Of a stretch of DNA of 64,000 nt, positions 1-7,896 are shown one piece after another. This DNA is from Gammaproteobacteria bacterium UBA7310. Lineage in GTDB: Bacteria > Pseudomonadota > Gammaproteobacteria > Pseudomonadales > Ketobacteraceae. Position numbers and translations under genes: made by a program. The notes beneath the pieces were generated by a model. That model was not told where the DNA came from, made no database searches, and saw nothing but the letters and a program-made list of their open reading frames with translations. The DNA is taken from NCBI GenBank assembly GCA_002471665.1, contig DKQK01000040.1, forward strand, positions 62,001 through 126,000, read 5' to 3'. Each line of letters opens with the position of its first letter. Positions within the stretch are counted from its first letter, which is position 1.

Positions 1-540
1 TTCCGTGCTGATGGTGGGTTTGTCCAGCAGCACAAATTTTCGTAATTCCTGATCGTTATCCTTGGCTTCCATGAACTGGATTTCCCCCTTGCCGGATTGA
101 ACCTCCAGTGCCAGCAGCAAAGTGCTGGTGAGCGGATCCTGCATACCGGCTACCAGATCAAACTCTCCTTGCTTTTTTTTGTGCACATAAGTGCCCCGGC
201 CCCTTTGCCAGTCAAAGTTGATGTGATTTTTTCTTTTCTTGAGAAACGTACCACGGGTGGAATCGTACTGTAGCGGCCGGGGCTGGCCTGCCTGCCACAG
301 AAACTCCGATTGCTCCTCCAGGCGGTAGATCATCGCACTGGCATCGTATTCGATCCGATACCGCTCCTGTCCCAGGCTGATCAGTTTGCGACTGCCCAGG
401 TCGCTTACCGACATGCCGTTGGCTTCACCGCGATAGTGCGCCGTGAACGGGCTGAATGGCATGGTTTCAGCGTCAGCCCGTGACAGCCCTGTCATCATCA
501 GCAGCAGGGTTAGGAAAGGCAATGCGCGAAACAGAGGCAT
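1..540 (-). CDS. DUF3108 domain protein, 3' part missing
   Basis: The frame is open from an ATG at 540 to the window edge (180 codons), so the carboxyl end is not seen. The protein starts with a hydrophobic signal peptide of about 25 residues (MPLFRALPFLTLLLMMTG, then an Ala-rich cleavage region), so it is probably periplasmic or outer-membrane associated. After it comes a beta-rich segment with the pattern 'FTAHYRGEANGM...ISLGQERYRIEYDA' and 'LQYDSTRGTF', which resembles DUF3108 proteins often found just downstream of purN in gammaproteobacteria. The start lies 8 bp after the purN stop on the same strand, so it is probably co-transcribed with purM-purN. The biochemical role is unknown. Confidence 0.75.
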   Translation of the reverse strand, partial: MPLFRALPFLTLLLMMTGLSRADAETMPFSPFTAHYRGEANGMSVSDLGSRKLISLGQERYRIEYDASAMIYRLEEQSEFLWQAGQPRPLQYDSTRGTFLKKRKNHINFDWQRGRGTYVHKKKQGEFDLVAGMQDPLTSTLLLALEVQSGKGEIQFMEAKDNDQELRKFVLLDKPTISTE

Positions 541-548
541 ATGAGTCC

Positions 549-1184
549 TTAGGTCAGATCCAGGCCGGTGGCCGGAAGCGTGGTTCCCTGATACAACACT
601 CCATCGGGGGTGAGCTGTATTTGCTTGCTGCAAAACAATTGCACGCAGGCGGGGTAGAGCAGGTGTTCCAACTGCTGTACTTTCCGGGACAGGCTTGCCG
701 CACAGTCGTCGTGCTCAACCGGCACCTTACATTGACCTATGACAGCGCCGCTGTCCAGTTCACTACTGACAAAATGAACGCTGCAGCCGTGTTCCTGCTC
801 GCCGGCGTCCAATGCCCGTTGATGGGTGTTCAGACCTTTGAATTTTGGTAACAGGGAAGGGTGAATGTTGAGCAGGCGCCCGGTAAAGTGATCCACGAAG
901 TGATCGGTGAGGATACGCATAAAACCGGCCAGCACTACCAGCCCCGGTTGGAACTGCTCAATCGCCTGCAGCAGATCGGCGTCGAAGGCCTCCCGGGTGC
1001 CATAGCCGGTGTGGTCCAGCACCAGGGTTTTAATACCGTGTTTGCGGGCACGGGTAAGGCCCTGTGCCTGAGGACGGTTGCTGATCACCGCGGCAATCCG
1101 GCCTTCAATGCGGCCCGCCTCGATGGCATCGATGATCGCCTGCAGATTGGTACCGCTGCCGGAAATCAGTATGACGATATCCAT
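549..1184 (-). CDS. purN: Phosphoribosylglycinamide formyltransferase PurN
   Basis: Cytosolic enzyme of de novo purine synthesis. It transfers a formyl group from 10-formyltetrahydrofolate to GAR, giving FGAR. The 211-residue protein matches the usual family length. The amino terminus carries the phosphate-binding loop 'ISGSGTNLQAIID'. The catalytic segment 'NIHPSLLPKFKGLNTH' holds the family Asn and His, followed by 'HGCSVHFV'. The ATG at 1184 directly abuts the purM stop at 1185, a tight purM-purN operon as in many gammaproteobacteria. Nothing looks truncated or unusual. Confidence 0.97.
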   Translation of the reverse strand: MDIVILISGSGTNLQAIIDAIEAGRIEGRIAAVISNRPQAQGLTRARKHGIKTLVLDHTGYGTREAFDADLLQAIEQFQPGLVVLAGFMRILTDHFVDHFTGRLLNIHPSLLPKFKGLNTHQRALDAGEQEHGCSVHFVSSELDSGAVIGQCKVPVEHDDCAASLSRKVQQLEHLLYPACVQLFCSKQIQLTPDGVLYQGTTLPATGLDLT

Positions 1185-2231
1185 TTACAGACCTTGTAAT
1201 ACCACTTCCGGGGTTTCCTGAGTACTGGCTTCAATGGTGCCGATGAGCCAGGCGGATTCTCCCAGATCTTGCAGTGCCGTTACCGCCGCCTGGGCCTGAT
1301 CGGCTGCAATGGCCAGGATCATGCCGACACCGCAGTTGAAGGTACGGTACATCTCGCGGGGCTCGACGTTGCCTTGCTGCTGCAGCCAGTTGAAAATGGC
1401 GGGCCATTGCCAGCTCCGGGTATCGATCACGGCGTTGGTGGCATTGGGTAATACCCGGGGGACATTTTCTGTAATGCCACCACCGGTAATATGGGCCATG
1501 GCTTTGATTTGGAACTGATCCGCCAGGGCCAGCAGGGATTTCACGTAGATGCGGGTGGGTGCCATCAGGTGCTCGGCCAGGGGTTTGCCTTCCAAGGGGG
1601 CATGAACATCGGTTGCGCTAACTTCGATGATTTTACGAATCAGTGAGTAACCATTGGAGTGGGGGCCGGAAGAGGCCAGCCCAATCAACACATCGCCGGC
1701 ACTGACGGTCGCCCCGGTTATGATCCGGTCTTTCTCCACCACGCCGACGCAGAATCCGGCCAAATCATAGTCATCACCTTCATACATTCCAGGCATTTCA
1801 GCGGTTTCCCCACCCACCAGCGCGCAGCCGGCCTGTTCGCAGCCGCTGCCGATGCCGGTTACCACGTCCGCTGCCACGTCCACATCCAGGTGGCCGGTGG
1901 CATAATAGTCGAGGAAGAACAGGGGTTCGGCACCGGTCACCACCAGGTCGTTGACACACATGGCCACCAGATCAATCCCCACGGTATCGTGCTGTTTCAG
2001 GTCAATGGCCAGACGCAGTTTGGTACCCACACCGTCGGTACCGGATACCAGCACCGGTTGACTGTATTTGACAGGTATCTCGCACAGGGCGCCGAATCCG
2101 CCCAGGCCGCCCAGCACTTCCGGTCGGCTGGTACGCTTGGCAACCCCTTTGATGCGTTGAACCAGTTGCTCCCCGGCATTGATGTCCACGCCGGCGTCTT
2201 TGTAACTGAGGGAAGGGGTTTTGTCTGCCAT
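1185..2231 (-). CDS. purM: Phosphoribosylformylglycinamidine cyclo-ligase PurM
   Basis: AIR synthetase: ATP-dependent ring closure of FGAM to aminoimidazole ribonucleotide, the step two after PurN in the purine pathway. It has 348 residues, the normal length. Visible family signatures are 'LSYKDAGVDINAGEQLVQRIK' at the amino end, the ATP-binding stretches 'VSGTDGVGTKLRLA' and 'VAMCVNDLVVTGAEPLFFLDYYATG', and 'GGETAEMPGMY'. It is the first gene of the leftward purM-purN-DUF3108 run, and its promoter should lie in the 194 bp between its ATG and the divergent DUF2066 gene. I could not pick out a PurR operator there by eye. Confidence 0.97.
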   Translation of the reverse strand: MADKTPSLSYKDAGVDINAGEQLVQRIKGVAKRTSRPEVLGGLGGFGALCEIPVKYSQPVLVSGTDGVGTKLRLAIDLKQHDTVGIDLVAMCVNDLVVTGAEPLFFLDYYATGHLDVDVAADVVTGIGSGCEQAGCALVGGETAEMPGMYEGDDYDLAGFCVGVVEKDRIITGATVSAGDVLIGLASSGPHSNGYSLIRKIIEVSATDVHAPLEGKPLAEHLMAPTRIYVKSLLALADQFQIKAMAHITGGGITENVPRVLPNATNAVIDTRSWQWPAIFNWLQQQGNVEPREMYRTFNCGVGMILAIAADQAQAAVTALQDLGESAWLIGTIEASTQETPEVVLQGL

Positions 2232-2425
2232 GATTGCTTCGAGCCCTTGAGTGAGTTGGGTGACTTTTGGATGTCCAGGGGGCCGCTATTCTAGCAGGAG
2301 TTGTTCTCCAGCCCAATGCTTACGGGGCGCCTGCGGCGGTGAAAGTTGCGTAGGTTTCGGTTTTATCACCGGCGTCGACGTTGTACACTTTCGCGCAACG
2401 GTTTTTCGAGGTACACCAGCGCGTT

Positions 2426-3604
2426 ATGAGTAAGCGAGCACAGCGTTTAGTCTCCCTGGCAGTGTTAGGCTGCTTGATGATGTTGGCAACGGCCGGCCAG
2501 GCAGCCGAAGTGGTTGATCTTTATAAGGCCTCGGTGGATGTGGCCAATCGCAGTACGGATGCCCGCAATACGGCCCTGGCCAAGGGGTTGGCCACGGTGC
2601 TGATCCGGGTCAGTGGTAATTCCGCCATCACCGCCGAAAGCTCGGTTCAGGATGCCATGGCCAACCCAAATCGCTTCGTGGTCCAGTACGGCTACCAGAC
2701 CCGTGAAGAGCTGTCGCCGGAAGAGGGCAGTATGCTCAAGCAGACTTACCTTAAAGTCAGTTTCGATGAGGCCGCCGTGAATCAGTTTTTGCGTCGACAG
2801 GGGTTTCCCATCTGGTCCTCCAGCCGACCCAATGTGGTGTTGTGGGGGGCAGTGAGGGATGATTCCGGACGCCAGGTTATCGGCGGTAAAAGTCAGCCCG
2901 CCCTGCAGCAGTTGCTGCAAATGCAGGCCAAACGGCGGGGGTTACCCCTAATCTTGCCGGCCTATGACGAGGAAGACCTGGCGCAGGTGAGAACCGGGGA
3001 TATCTGGGGCATGTTTGTGGAGCCAATCAATACGGCTTCACAACGCTACAGCGCAAACGTAGTGGTGGTGGTGAAGATGTTGACCACCCCCGATCAGGTG
3101 CAGATCAGTGCCGCCATGAACCTGGACGAGCGCCAGCAGTGGTGGGAAACATCCGGCGACACCCTGGAGGCAGCTGTAGCGGCATTAATGGACCAATTGG
3201 GGGACCGTATTGGTGAACGGTTTGCGGTGCAGGCCTCCATGGAGGTTGGCGAACAGGTCATACTGGAGGTGGCGGAAGTGGATCAACTCACTGATTACGC
3301 CAATCTGGGGGAGTATCTGGATTCAGTGCTGGCGATTCGCGGCTGGCGTTTGCGTGTGGCCCAGGGCAGTAAGCATCAGTATCTGCTGACGTTGGAAAGC
3401 AATCTGGATGCGCTGCAGCAGAGTTTTCGCATCGATCGCAAGTTGCTGCCGCAGCCGCCGCAACGGGTAGTGCCTCTGGGGCAGCCGCAACCCGAGGAAC
3501 GGCAACCGGCAGTGCCGGAGCAAATGGATGGAGCTGCGCAGGTGACGGAAATCGGTACAGACACCCAGGAACCGGTTGTGCTCTATTATCGCTGGAACGG
3601 ATAG
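2426..3604 (+). CDS. DUF2066 domain protein, exported
   Basis: A 392-residue protein of the DUF2066 family, commonly found between purM and hda in gammaproteobacteria; its function is not known. The frame is open from 2381, but the ATG at 2426 (MSKRAQRLVSLAVLGC) is preferred because it puts a charged n-region and a hydrophobic core at the very start, ending near 'GQAAEVVDLYKA', a clear signal peptide. The body shows the family pattern 'ALAKGLATVLIRVSGN' and 'QYGYQTR...LKVSFDEAAVNQFLRRQGFPIWSSSRP'. The last 50 residues are rich in Pro and Gln and probably disordered. It is followed by the phosphatidyltransferase gene after 11 bp. Confidence 0.85.
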   Translation: MSKRAQRLVSLAVLGCLMMLATAGQAAEVVDLYKASVDVANRSTDARNTALAKGLATVLIRVSGNSAITAESSVQDAMANPNRFVVQYGYQTREELSPEEGSMLKQTYLKVSFDEAAVNQFLRRQGFPIWSSSRPNVVLWGAVRDDSGRQVIGGKSQPALQQLLQMQAKRRGLPLILPAYDEEDLAQVRTGDIWGMFVEPINTASQRYSANVVVVVKMLTTPDQVQISAAMNLDERQQWWETSGDTLEAAVAALMDQLGDRIGERFAVQASMEVGEQVILEVAEVDQLTDYANLGEYLDSVLAIRGWRLRVAQGSKHQYLLTLESNLDALQQSFRIDRKLLPQPPQRVVPLGQPQPEERQPAVPEQMDGAAQVTEIGTDTQEPVVLYYRWNG

Positions 3605-3615
3605 TACCGGGTTTC

Positions 3616-4191
3616 ATGAACTCAGGCATACGACACCTCCCTAATATCCTTACGGTTACCAGGATTGTGCTGGTGTTCCCCTTCGTCTGGTTCATGTTCA
3701 ATGAACAGTATGACCGGGCCTTGTGGACCCTGTTGCTGGCGGGTGTCAGTGATGGTGTTGATGGCTTTCTGGCCAGGCAATACAACTGGCGCAGCCAGTT
3801 TGGTTCCATTGCCGACCCGGTGGCGGACAAGATTTTGCTAATTACCACGTTTCTCACCCTGGGCTTGACCGACCATCTGCCCTGGTGGGTGGTGGCGGTG
3901 GTGGTGAGCCGGGATCTGTACATATTCTGTGGCGCCATTGCCTACTGGTTTGTGGTGGGGCGTTATGAGGGCAGCCCCACCATGCTCAGTAAAACCTGCA
4001 CGTTTATGATGATTGTGTTGGGGCTGGTTGTGATCGCGAATCTGGTATGGCCTCTGGTTCCCCCCCCGCTTTTGCTGTGGTTAAGCTATCTGGTGGTGGG
4101 ATTGTCCTTCATCAGCATGGGGCAATACACCCTGCTGGGTATCCGAGGGTTTGCCCGAAAACGCGCTCATTCCGGTGATGGCCATGACTGA
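3616..4191 (+). CDS. CDP-alcohol phosphatidyltransferase family protein
   Basis: Inner-membrane enzyme of 191 residues that transfers a phosphatidyl group from CDP-diacylglycerol to an alcohol; the alcohol cannot be told from sequence alone. The full family motif is present: D46-G47, D49-G50-x2-A53-R54, then G63-x3-D67-x3-D71, with all metal-binding aspartates kept. Several hydrophobic helices follow, and the carboxyl end is basic. A PgsA- or cardiolipin-synthase-like role is possible, but the housekeeping pgsA usually sits beside uvrC, so this is probably the second paralogue typical of the DUF2066-hda neighbourhood. Its end overlaps the start of hda by 8 bp, suggesting translational coupling. 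Confidence 0.88.
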   Translation: MNSGIRHLPNILTVTRIVLVFPFVWFMFNEQYDRALWTLLLAGVSDGVDGFLARQYNWRSQFGSIADPVADKILLITTFLTLGLTDHLPWWVVAVVVSRDLYIFCGAIAYWFVVGRYEGSPTMLSKTCTFMMIVLGLVVIANLVWPLVPPPLLLWLSYLVVGLSFISMGQYTLLGIRGFARKRAHSGDGHD

Positions 4192-4888
4192 TACACCCCA
4201 CCCGCAGTTGGCTCTGCACCTGTCGCGAAAGCCCAATACGGACTTTGCCAGTTTCTATGTGGGCCATAACCAGCAGCTGGTGGAGCGGTTGCAGCAGGTG
4301 TCCCGCGGGGATTTGTCCGGCTGGTTGTATCTTTGGGGGGCCGAGCAGAGCGGCAAGAGCCATCTGTTACAAGCCGCCTGCCAGCAGGCTGAAGATCAGG
4401 GGCTCAGCGTGTTCTACCTGGCCGGCGCCGAGGCGCGTACCCTGTCGCCGGGGTTGCTGGACAATCTGGCGGCGTTTCAGGTTTTGGCGATTGATGATAT
4501 CCACCTGCTGACAACCGACCCGGCCTGGGCCGAGGCTCTTTTTCATTTATACAATAAACTTAAGGATTTAGGCTCCGTATTGCTGGTCAGTTCGGTATCG
4601 CCGCCGCGTCAGCTACCGGTGGGGCTTGCGGATCTGGCATCGCGGCTGATGGCCATGGAAGTGTATCAGGTGGTACCCATGGATGACGCTGATAAGGCCG
4701 GAGCACTGGCCCTGATGGCCCAGCAGCGGGGTTTTCTGCTGTCTGATGAGGTAATCGCTTATATTCTATCCCGCTCCGACCGAACCTTGCGGGTGCTGGA
4801 GGGGGTGGTGGACCGTCTTGACCATCAGTCACTGCAGGAAAAACGCGTAATAACAATCCCTTTCGTAAAAAAGGTCATGAGCTGGTAG
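4184..4888 (+). CDS. hda: DnaA regulatory inactivator Hda
   Basis: AAA+ protein of 234 residues. Bound to the DNA-loaded beta clamp, it stimulates hydrolysis of DnaA-ATP and so limits re-initiation of replication. The preferred start is ATG 4184 (MTDTPHPQLALHLS), because the clamp-binding sequence 'QLALHL' then lies at the extreme amino end as in other Hda proteins; ATGs at 4151 and 4178 are also in frame. The DnaA-like segment 'NTDFASFYVGHNQQLVERL' is followed by a Walker A-type loop 'WGAEQSGKSHLLQAA' and the Walker B-like 'LAIDDIHLL'. It overlaps the phosphatidyltransferase gene upstream. Confidence 0.93.
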   Translation: MTDTPHPQLALHLSRKPNTDFASFYVGHNQQLVERLQQVSRGDLSGWLYLWGAEQSGKSHLLQAACQQAEDQGLSVFYLAGAEARTLSPGLLDNLAAFQVLAIDDIHLLTTDPAWAEALFHLYNKLKDLGSVLLVSSVSPPRQLPVGLADLASRLMAMEVYQVVPMDDADKAGALALMAQQRGFLLSDEVIAYILSRSDRTLRVLEGVVDRLDHQSLQEKRVITIPFVKKVMSW

Positions 4889-4944
4889 AACTCTCATCTA
4901 TACTTTTTAGGGTAGATGCATAACCAAGAGCCAAACCTGTTTTA

Positions 4945-7821
4945 ATGACTGACCCGATTGCCAGCCAAAACAAGCGTTTTATCAGCCTCAAATGGCGGGC
5001 ACTGGCCCTCACCAGTGCGCTGCTGGTGATTGTATTCACCATATTTCTGATGGCATCCCGATATTCCTCTGAACTGCAACTCAAAGAGCAGGGCAAAGAT
5101 CGCTCTCAACGTTATGTGGAGCAGCTGGAGGCATTGCTGGATCGACAGGTGCTGCGCATGCAGGCTCTCTCCAGTCTGCTGCTGCAGTTTGAAGGTATGG
5201 AGCAGGCGATTCGCTCCGGCAACAGCGATATCATACGGCAGCGCATTGACCAGTTCTGGCCCCGTTTCCAGCAAGAGGCGTCGGTGAATTCCATCGTCCT
5301 GTTTTCACCCTCCGATGAAGTACTGTTGTGGCAGGGAGATCCCAGTATTCCGCCGGAAATGGTGGAGAAGTTCCGTTCCGACTGGAACAGCCGGTCGGCG
5401 CTTTCCTGCTTTAAAACCTGTGAGGTTTATACGGTCGTGCCCCTGGAGCTGGAAGGGTGGGGTAAAGGCATGGTGGTTTTGGGGGCCTACATGGATCAGG
5501 TTGTGGAGCGCCTGCACGCCTTGTCCAAAACAGAAATTGCCCTGGCGGTTCGGCGTAGCCCGGACAGCTTTGAACATGACAATACGTTGTCGGGCTGGAG
5601 CAGCGACGTTACCTATTCCACTGACCAGGGCGACACCGTCGCCATGCTCCGGCAATTGGCCAAAGACCACGGCCGCGCTGAGGTGTTCAACGGTATTCTG
5701 GTGCAGGAAGGCAGCCGTTTCTATGAGGTGGTTCTACGCCCTTTACGGGGCGCGGTATTTCCCCGTCAGGGCGAGCTCTATATCATCAGCGACATCACCA
5801 CGGAAATGCTGCAGCACCAAACCCTGCAGCGCAATGGTTTGGTGTTCGGGTTGGTGGGGTTGATTTTTGCGGAACTGGTGTTGCTCACCACATTGTGGGG
5901 GCCGCTTAATCGTTTACGGGCCATGGCATCGGTATTACCGATGTTGGCAACGCAGAAATTCACTCATATTCGGCAGGAGCTGAACGCCCTGCATCGCGAC
6001 CTACCGTTTTCCGATGAGAGCGATGTGCTCAACAGCTCAGCCATGCGCCTGTCGCATCTGTTGGAGGAACTGCAATCTGAGCTGCACAGCCGGGCCGAGG
6101 AGCTGGAGAAGAAAACCGTCGACCTGGAAGCGGAAAAGCATTTTGTGCAGGGCATTCTGGATACGGCCCATGCCTTGATTCTGACCCAGGACCGCACCGG
6201 CTGCATTGCGATGGCGAATCATCATTGCAGCTGGATTACCGGCTATGATACGGGTGAGCTGGTTGGTAAATCGTTTTTCTGGCTGTTGCCGCAAAGTGAA
6301 CAGTTGCCGGATCTTCAGTTTCAGATTAATGAGCTGGCCAACGGATTTCGGAACGAACTGCACCATGAATCGGCAGTAGTGCGCAAGGATGGCACTACCA
6401 TGTATATGGCCTGGTATCACTCATTACTGCCCAACGGTAAGGAGGGCCACCAGATACTGAGTATCGCCCTGGACATCAGTGAGCGCAAAGAAGCGGAGGA
6501 ACGGCTGGGCTGGTTGGCATCCCATGATACCCTGACCGGGCTGTTCAATCGGCGTCGTTTCAGTGAGGAATTGCAGAAATCAATCTCTCATGCCAAGCGT
6601 TACGAGCGGTCCGGAGCGATTCTGTTCTTCGATCTGGACCAGTTTAAAGACGTCAATGATACCAGCGGCCATAAGGTGGGTGATGATCTGTTGCGGCGGG
6701 TCTCAGAGCGCTTACGAATCGAAGCGCGGGATTCCGATCTGATATTCCGCCTGGGTGGTGACGAGTTTGCCATGCTGGTGCGTGAAGTGGATATCGAAGG
6801 TGCGGCCAAGGTGGCATCGCGCTTGTGTGATGCCCTGAACGGCGTTGAGGTCTTGGGGAATAGCCGGGTTCACCGGGTATCGACCAGTATCGGTGTTGCG
6901 CTGTTTCCGGATCATGGGGAGTACGTGGATGACCTGGTGGCGAACGCCGACATAGCCATGTATCAAGCCAAGGCATCAGGGCGCAATGGCTGGCATATCT
7001 ATTCTCCGGAAGAACAGGATCGCGAACGTACCCATGAACGGGTGTATTGGAATGAGAAGGTGAAAGAGGCGTTGTCCACAGACAGCCTGGGTGTGGCGTT
7101 TCAGCCGATCCAGAACATTGCGCAGCAAAAACTCTCACACTTTGAAGCCTTATTGCGGGTGTCAGACGATGATGGTAAGCCTTTGCCTACCTTCAAATTC
7201 ATCCAGTCAGCGGAAGCCTCGGGCCTGATCCAGGAAGTGGATCTGCGCATCGTTGATAAGGTATTGGCTTATAAACGGGAGCTGGAGCGACGGGGTGTGG
7301 CAGCGGTTTTTGCCATAAACCTGTCGGGTATTTCCTTTCGTAACCCAAACCTTTACGACGAGATTGCGCGTAAGCTAAACCACTACGGTGTCAATCCTGA
7401 GGAAATCATCTTCGAAATCACCGAAACGTCGGCGGTGGAAGATGCCGTTTCAACCGCGGAGAAAATGCGGGATATTAAAAAGTTGGGATGCAAGTTTGCC
7501 CTGGATGATTTTGGGGTGGGCTTTTCATCGCTTTACCATATCAAGCAATTGCCTATCGATCTGGTGAAGATTGATGGCTCATTTGTGCGCCACCTGGCCA
7601 CTGAAGCAGAAGACCGGGCGCTGGTGAAAGCGGTGGTGGAAGTTTCCAAAGTGTTTGGCCTGACCACAGTGGCTGAATTTGTAGAAAACCAGGAGATACT
7701 GGATATCCTGCGGGAGCTGGGTGTGGACTACGCACAGGGCTATCACATAAGCAAGCCGGAGCCATTTGACACCATTTGGGGTGACGGGGCATCGCAAGAG
7801 GGTGTAATCGGCGCGGATTGA
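4945..7821 (+). CDS. Membrane-bound PAS-GGDEF-EAL cyclic-di-GMP protein
   Basis: A 958-residue signalling protein. A transmembrane helix (about 18-38) is followed by a large periplasmic sensor region (about 40-295) that I cannot assign to a family, a second helix (about 298-318), a cytoplasmic linker with coiled-coil character, a PAS domain (about 396-510), a GGDEF domain and an EAL domain. The cyclase motif is intact (GGDEF at 604-608), and an RDSD inhibitory I-site sits five residues before it. The EAL motif is at 734-736; 'DDFGVGFSSL', 'KIDGSFV' and 'YAQGYHI' indicate a catalytically competent phosphodiesterase. The protein could therefore make or degrade c-di-GMP; which activity dominates cannot be read from sequence. 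It is followed at once by the hybrid kinase gene. Confidence 0.93.
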   Translation: MTDPIASQNKRFISLKWRALALTSALLVIVFTIFLMASRYSSELQLKEQGKDRSQRYVEQLEALLDRQVLRMQALSSLLLQFEGMEQAIRSGNSDIIRQRIDQFWPRFQQEASVNSIVLFSPSDEVLLWQGDPSIPPEMVEKFRSDWNSRSALSCFKTCEVYTVVPLELEGWGKGMVVLGAYMDQVVERLHALSKTEIALAVRRSPDSFEHDNTLSGWSSDVTYSTDQGDTVAMLRQLAKDHGRAEVFNGILVQEGSRFYEVVLRPLRGAVFPRQGELYIISDITTEMLQHQTLQRNGLVFGLVGLIFAELVLLTTLWGPLNRLRAMASVLPMLATQKFTHIRQELNALHRDLPFSDESDVLNSSAMRLSHLLEELQSELHSRAEELEKKTVDLEAEKHFVQGILDTAHALILTQDRTGCIAMANHHCSWITGYDTGELVGKSFFWLLPQSEQLPDLQFQINELANGFRNELHHESAVVRKDGTTMYMAWYHSLLPNGKEGHQILSIALDISERKEAEERLGWLASHDTLTGLFNRRRFSEELQKSISHAKRYERSGAILFFDLDQFKDVNDTSGHKVGDDLLRRVSERLRIEARDSDLIFRLGGDEFAMLVREVDIEGAAKVASRLCDALNGVEVLGNSRVHRVSTSIGVALFPDHGEYVDDLVANADIAMYQAKASGRNGWHIYSPEEQDRERTHERVYWNEKVKEALSTDSLGVAFQPIQNIAQQKLSHFEALLRVSDDDGKPLPTFKFIQSAEASGLIQEVDLRIVDKVLAYKRELERRGVAAVFAINLSGISFRNPNLYDEIARKLNHYGVNPEEIIFEITETSAVEDAVSTAEKMRDIKKLGCKFALDDFGVGFSSLYHIKQLPIDLVKIDGSFVRHLATEAEDRALVKAVVEVSKVFGLTTVAEFVENQEILDILRELGVDYAQGYHISKPEPFDTIWGDGASQEGVIGAD

Positions 7822-7896
7822 TTGAGCTTTGGTCAGCATGTCGTTATATTCTGCTCTACCGATAAAAAGAATATACCAACAAGGCAGTGTTCGGGT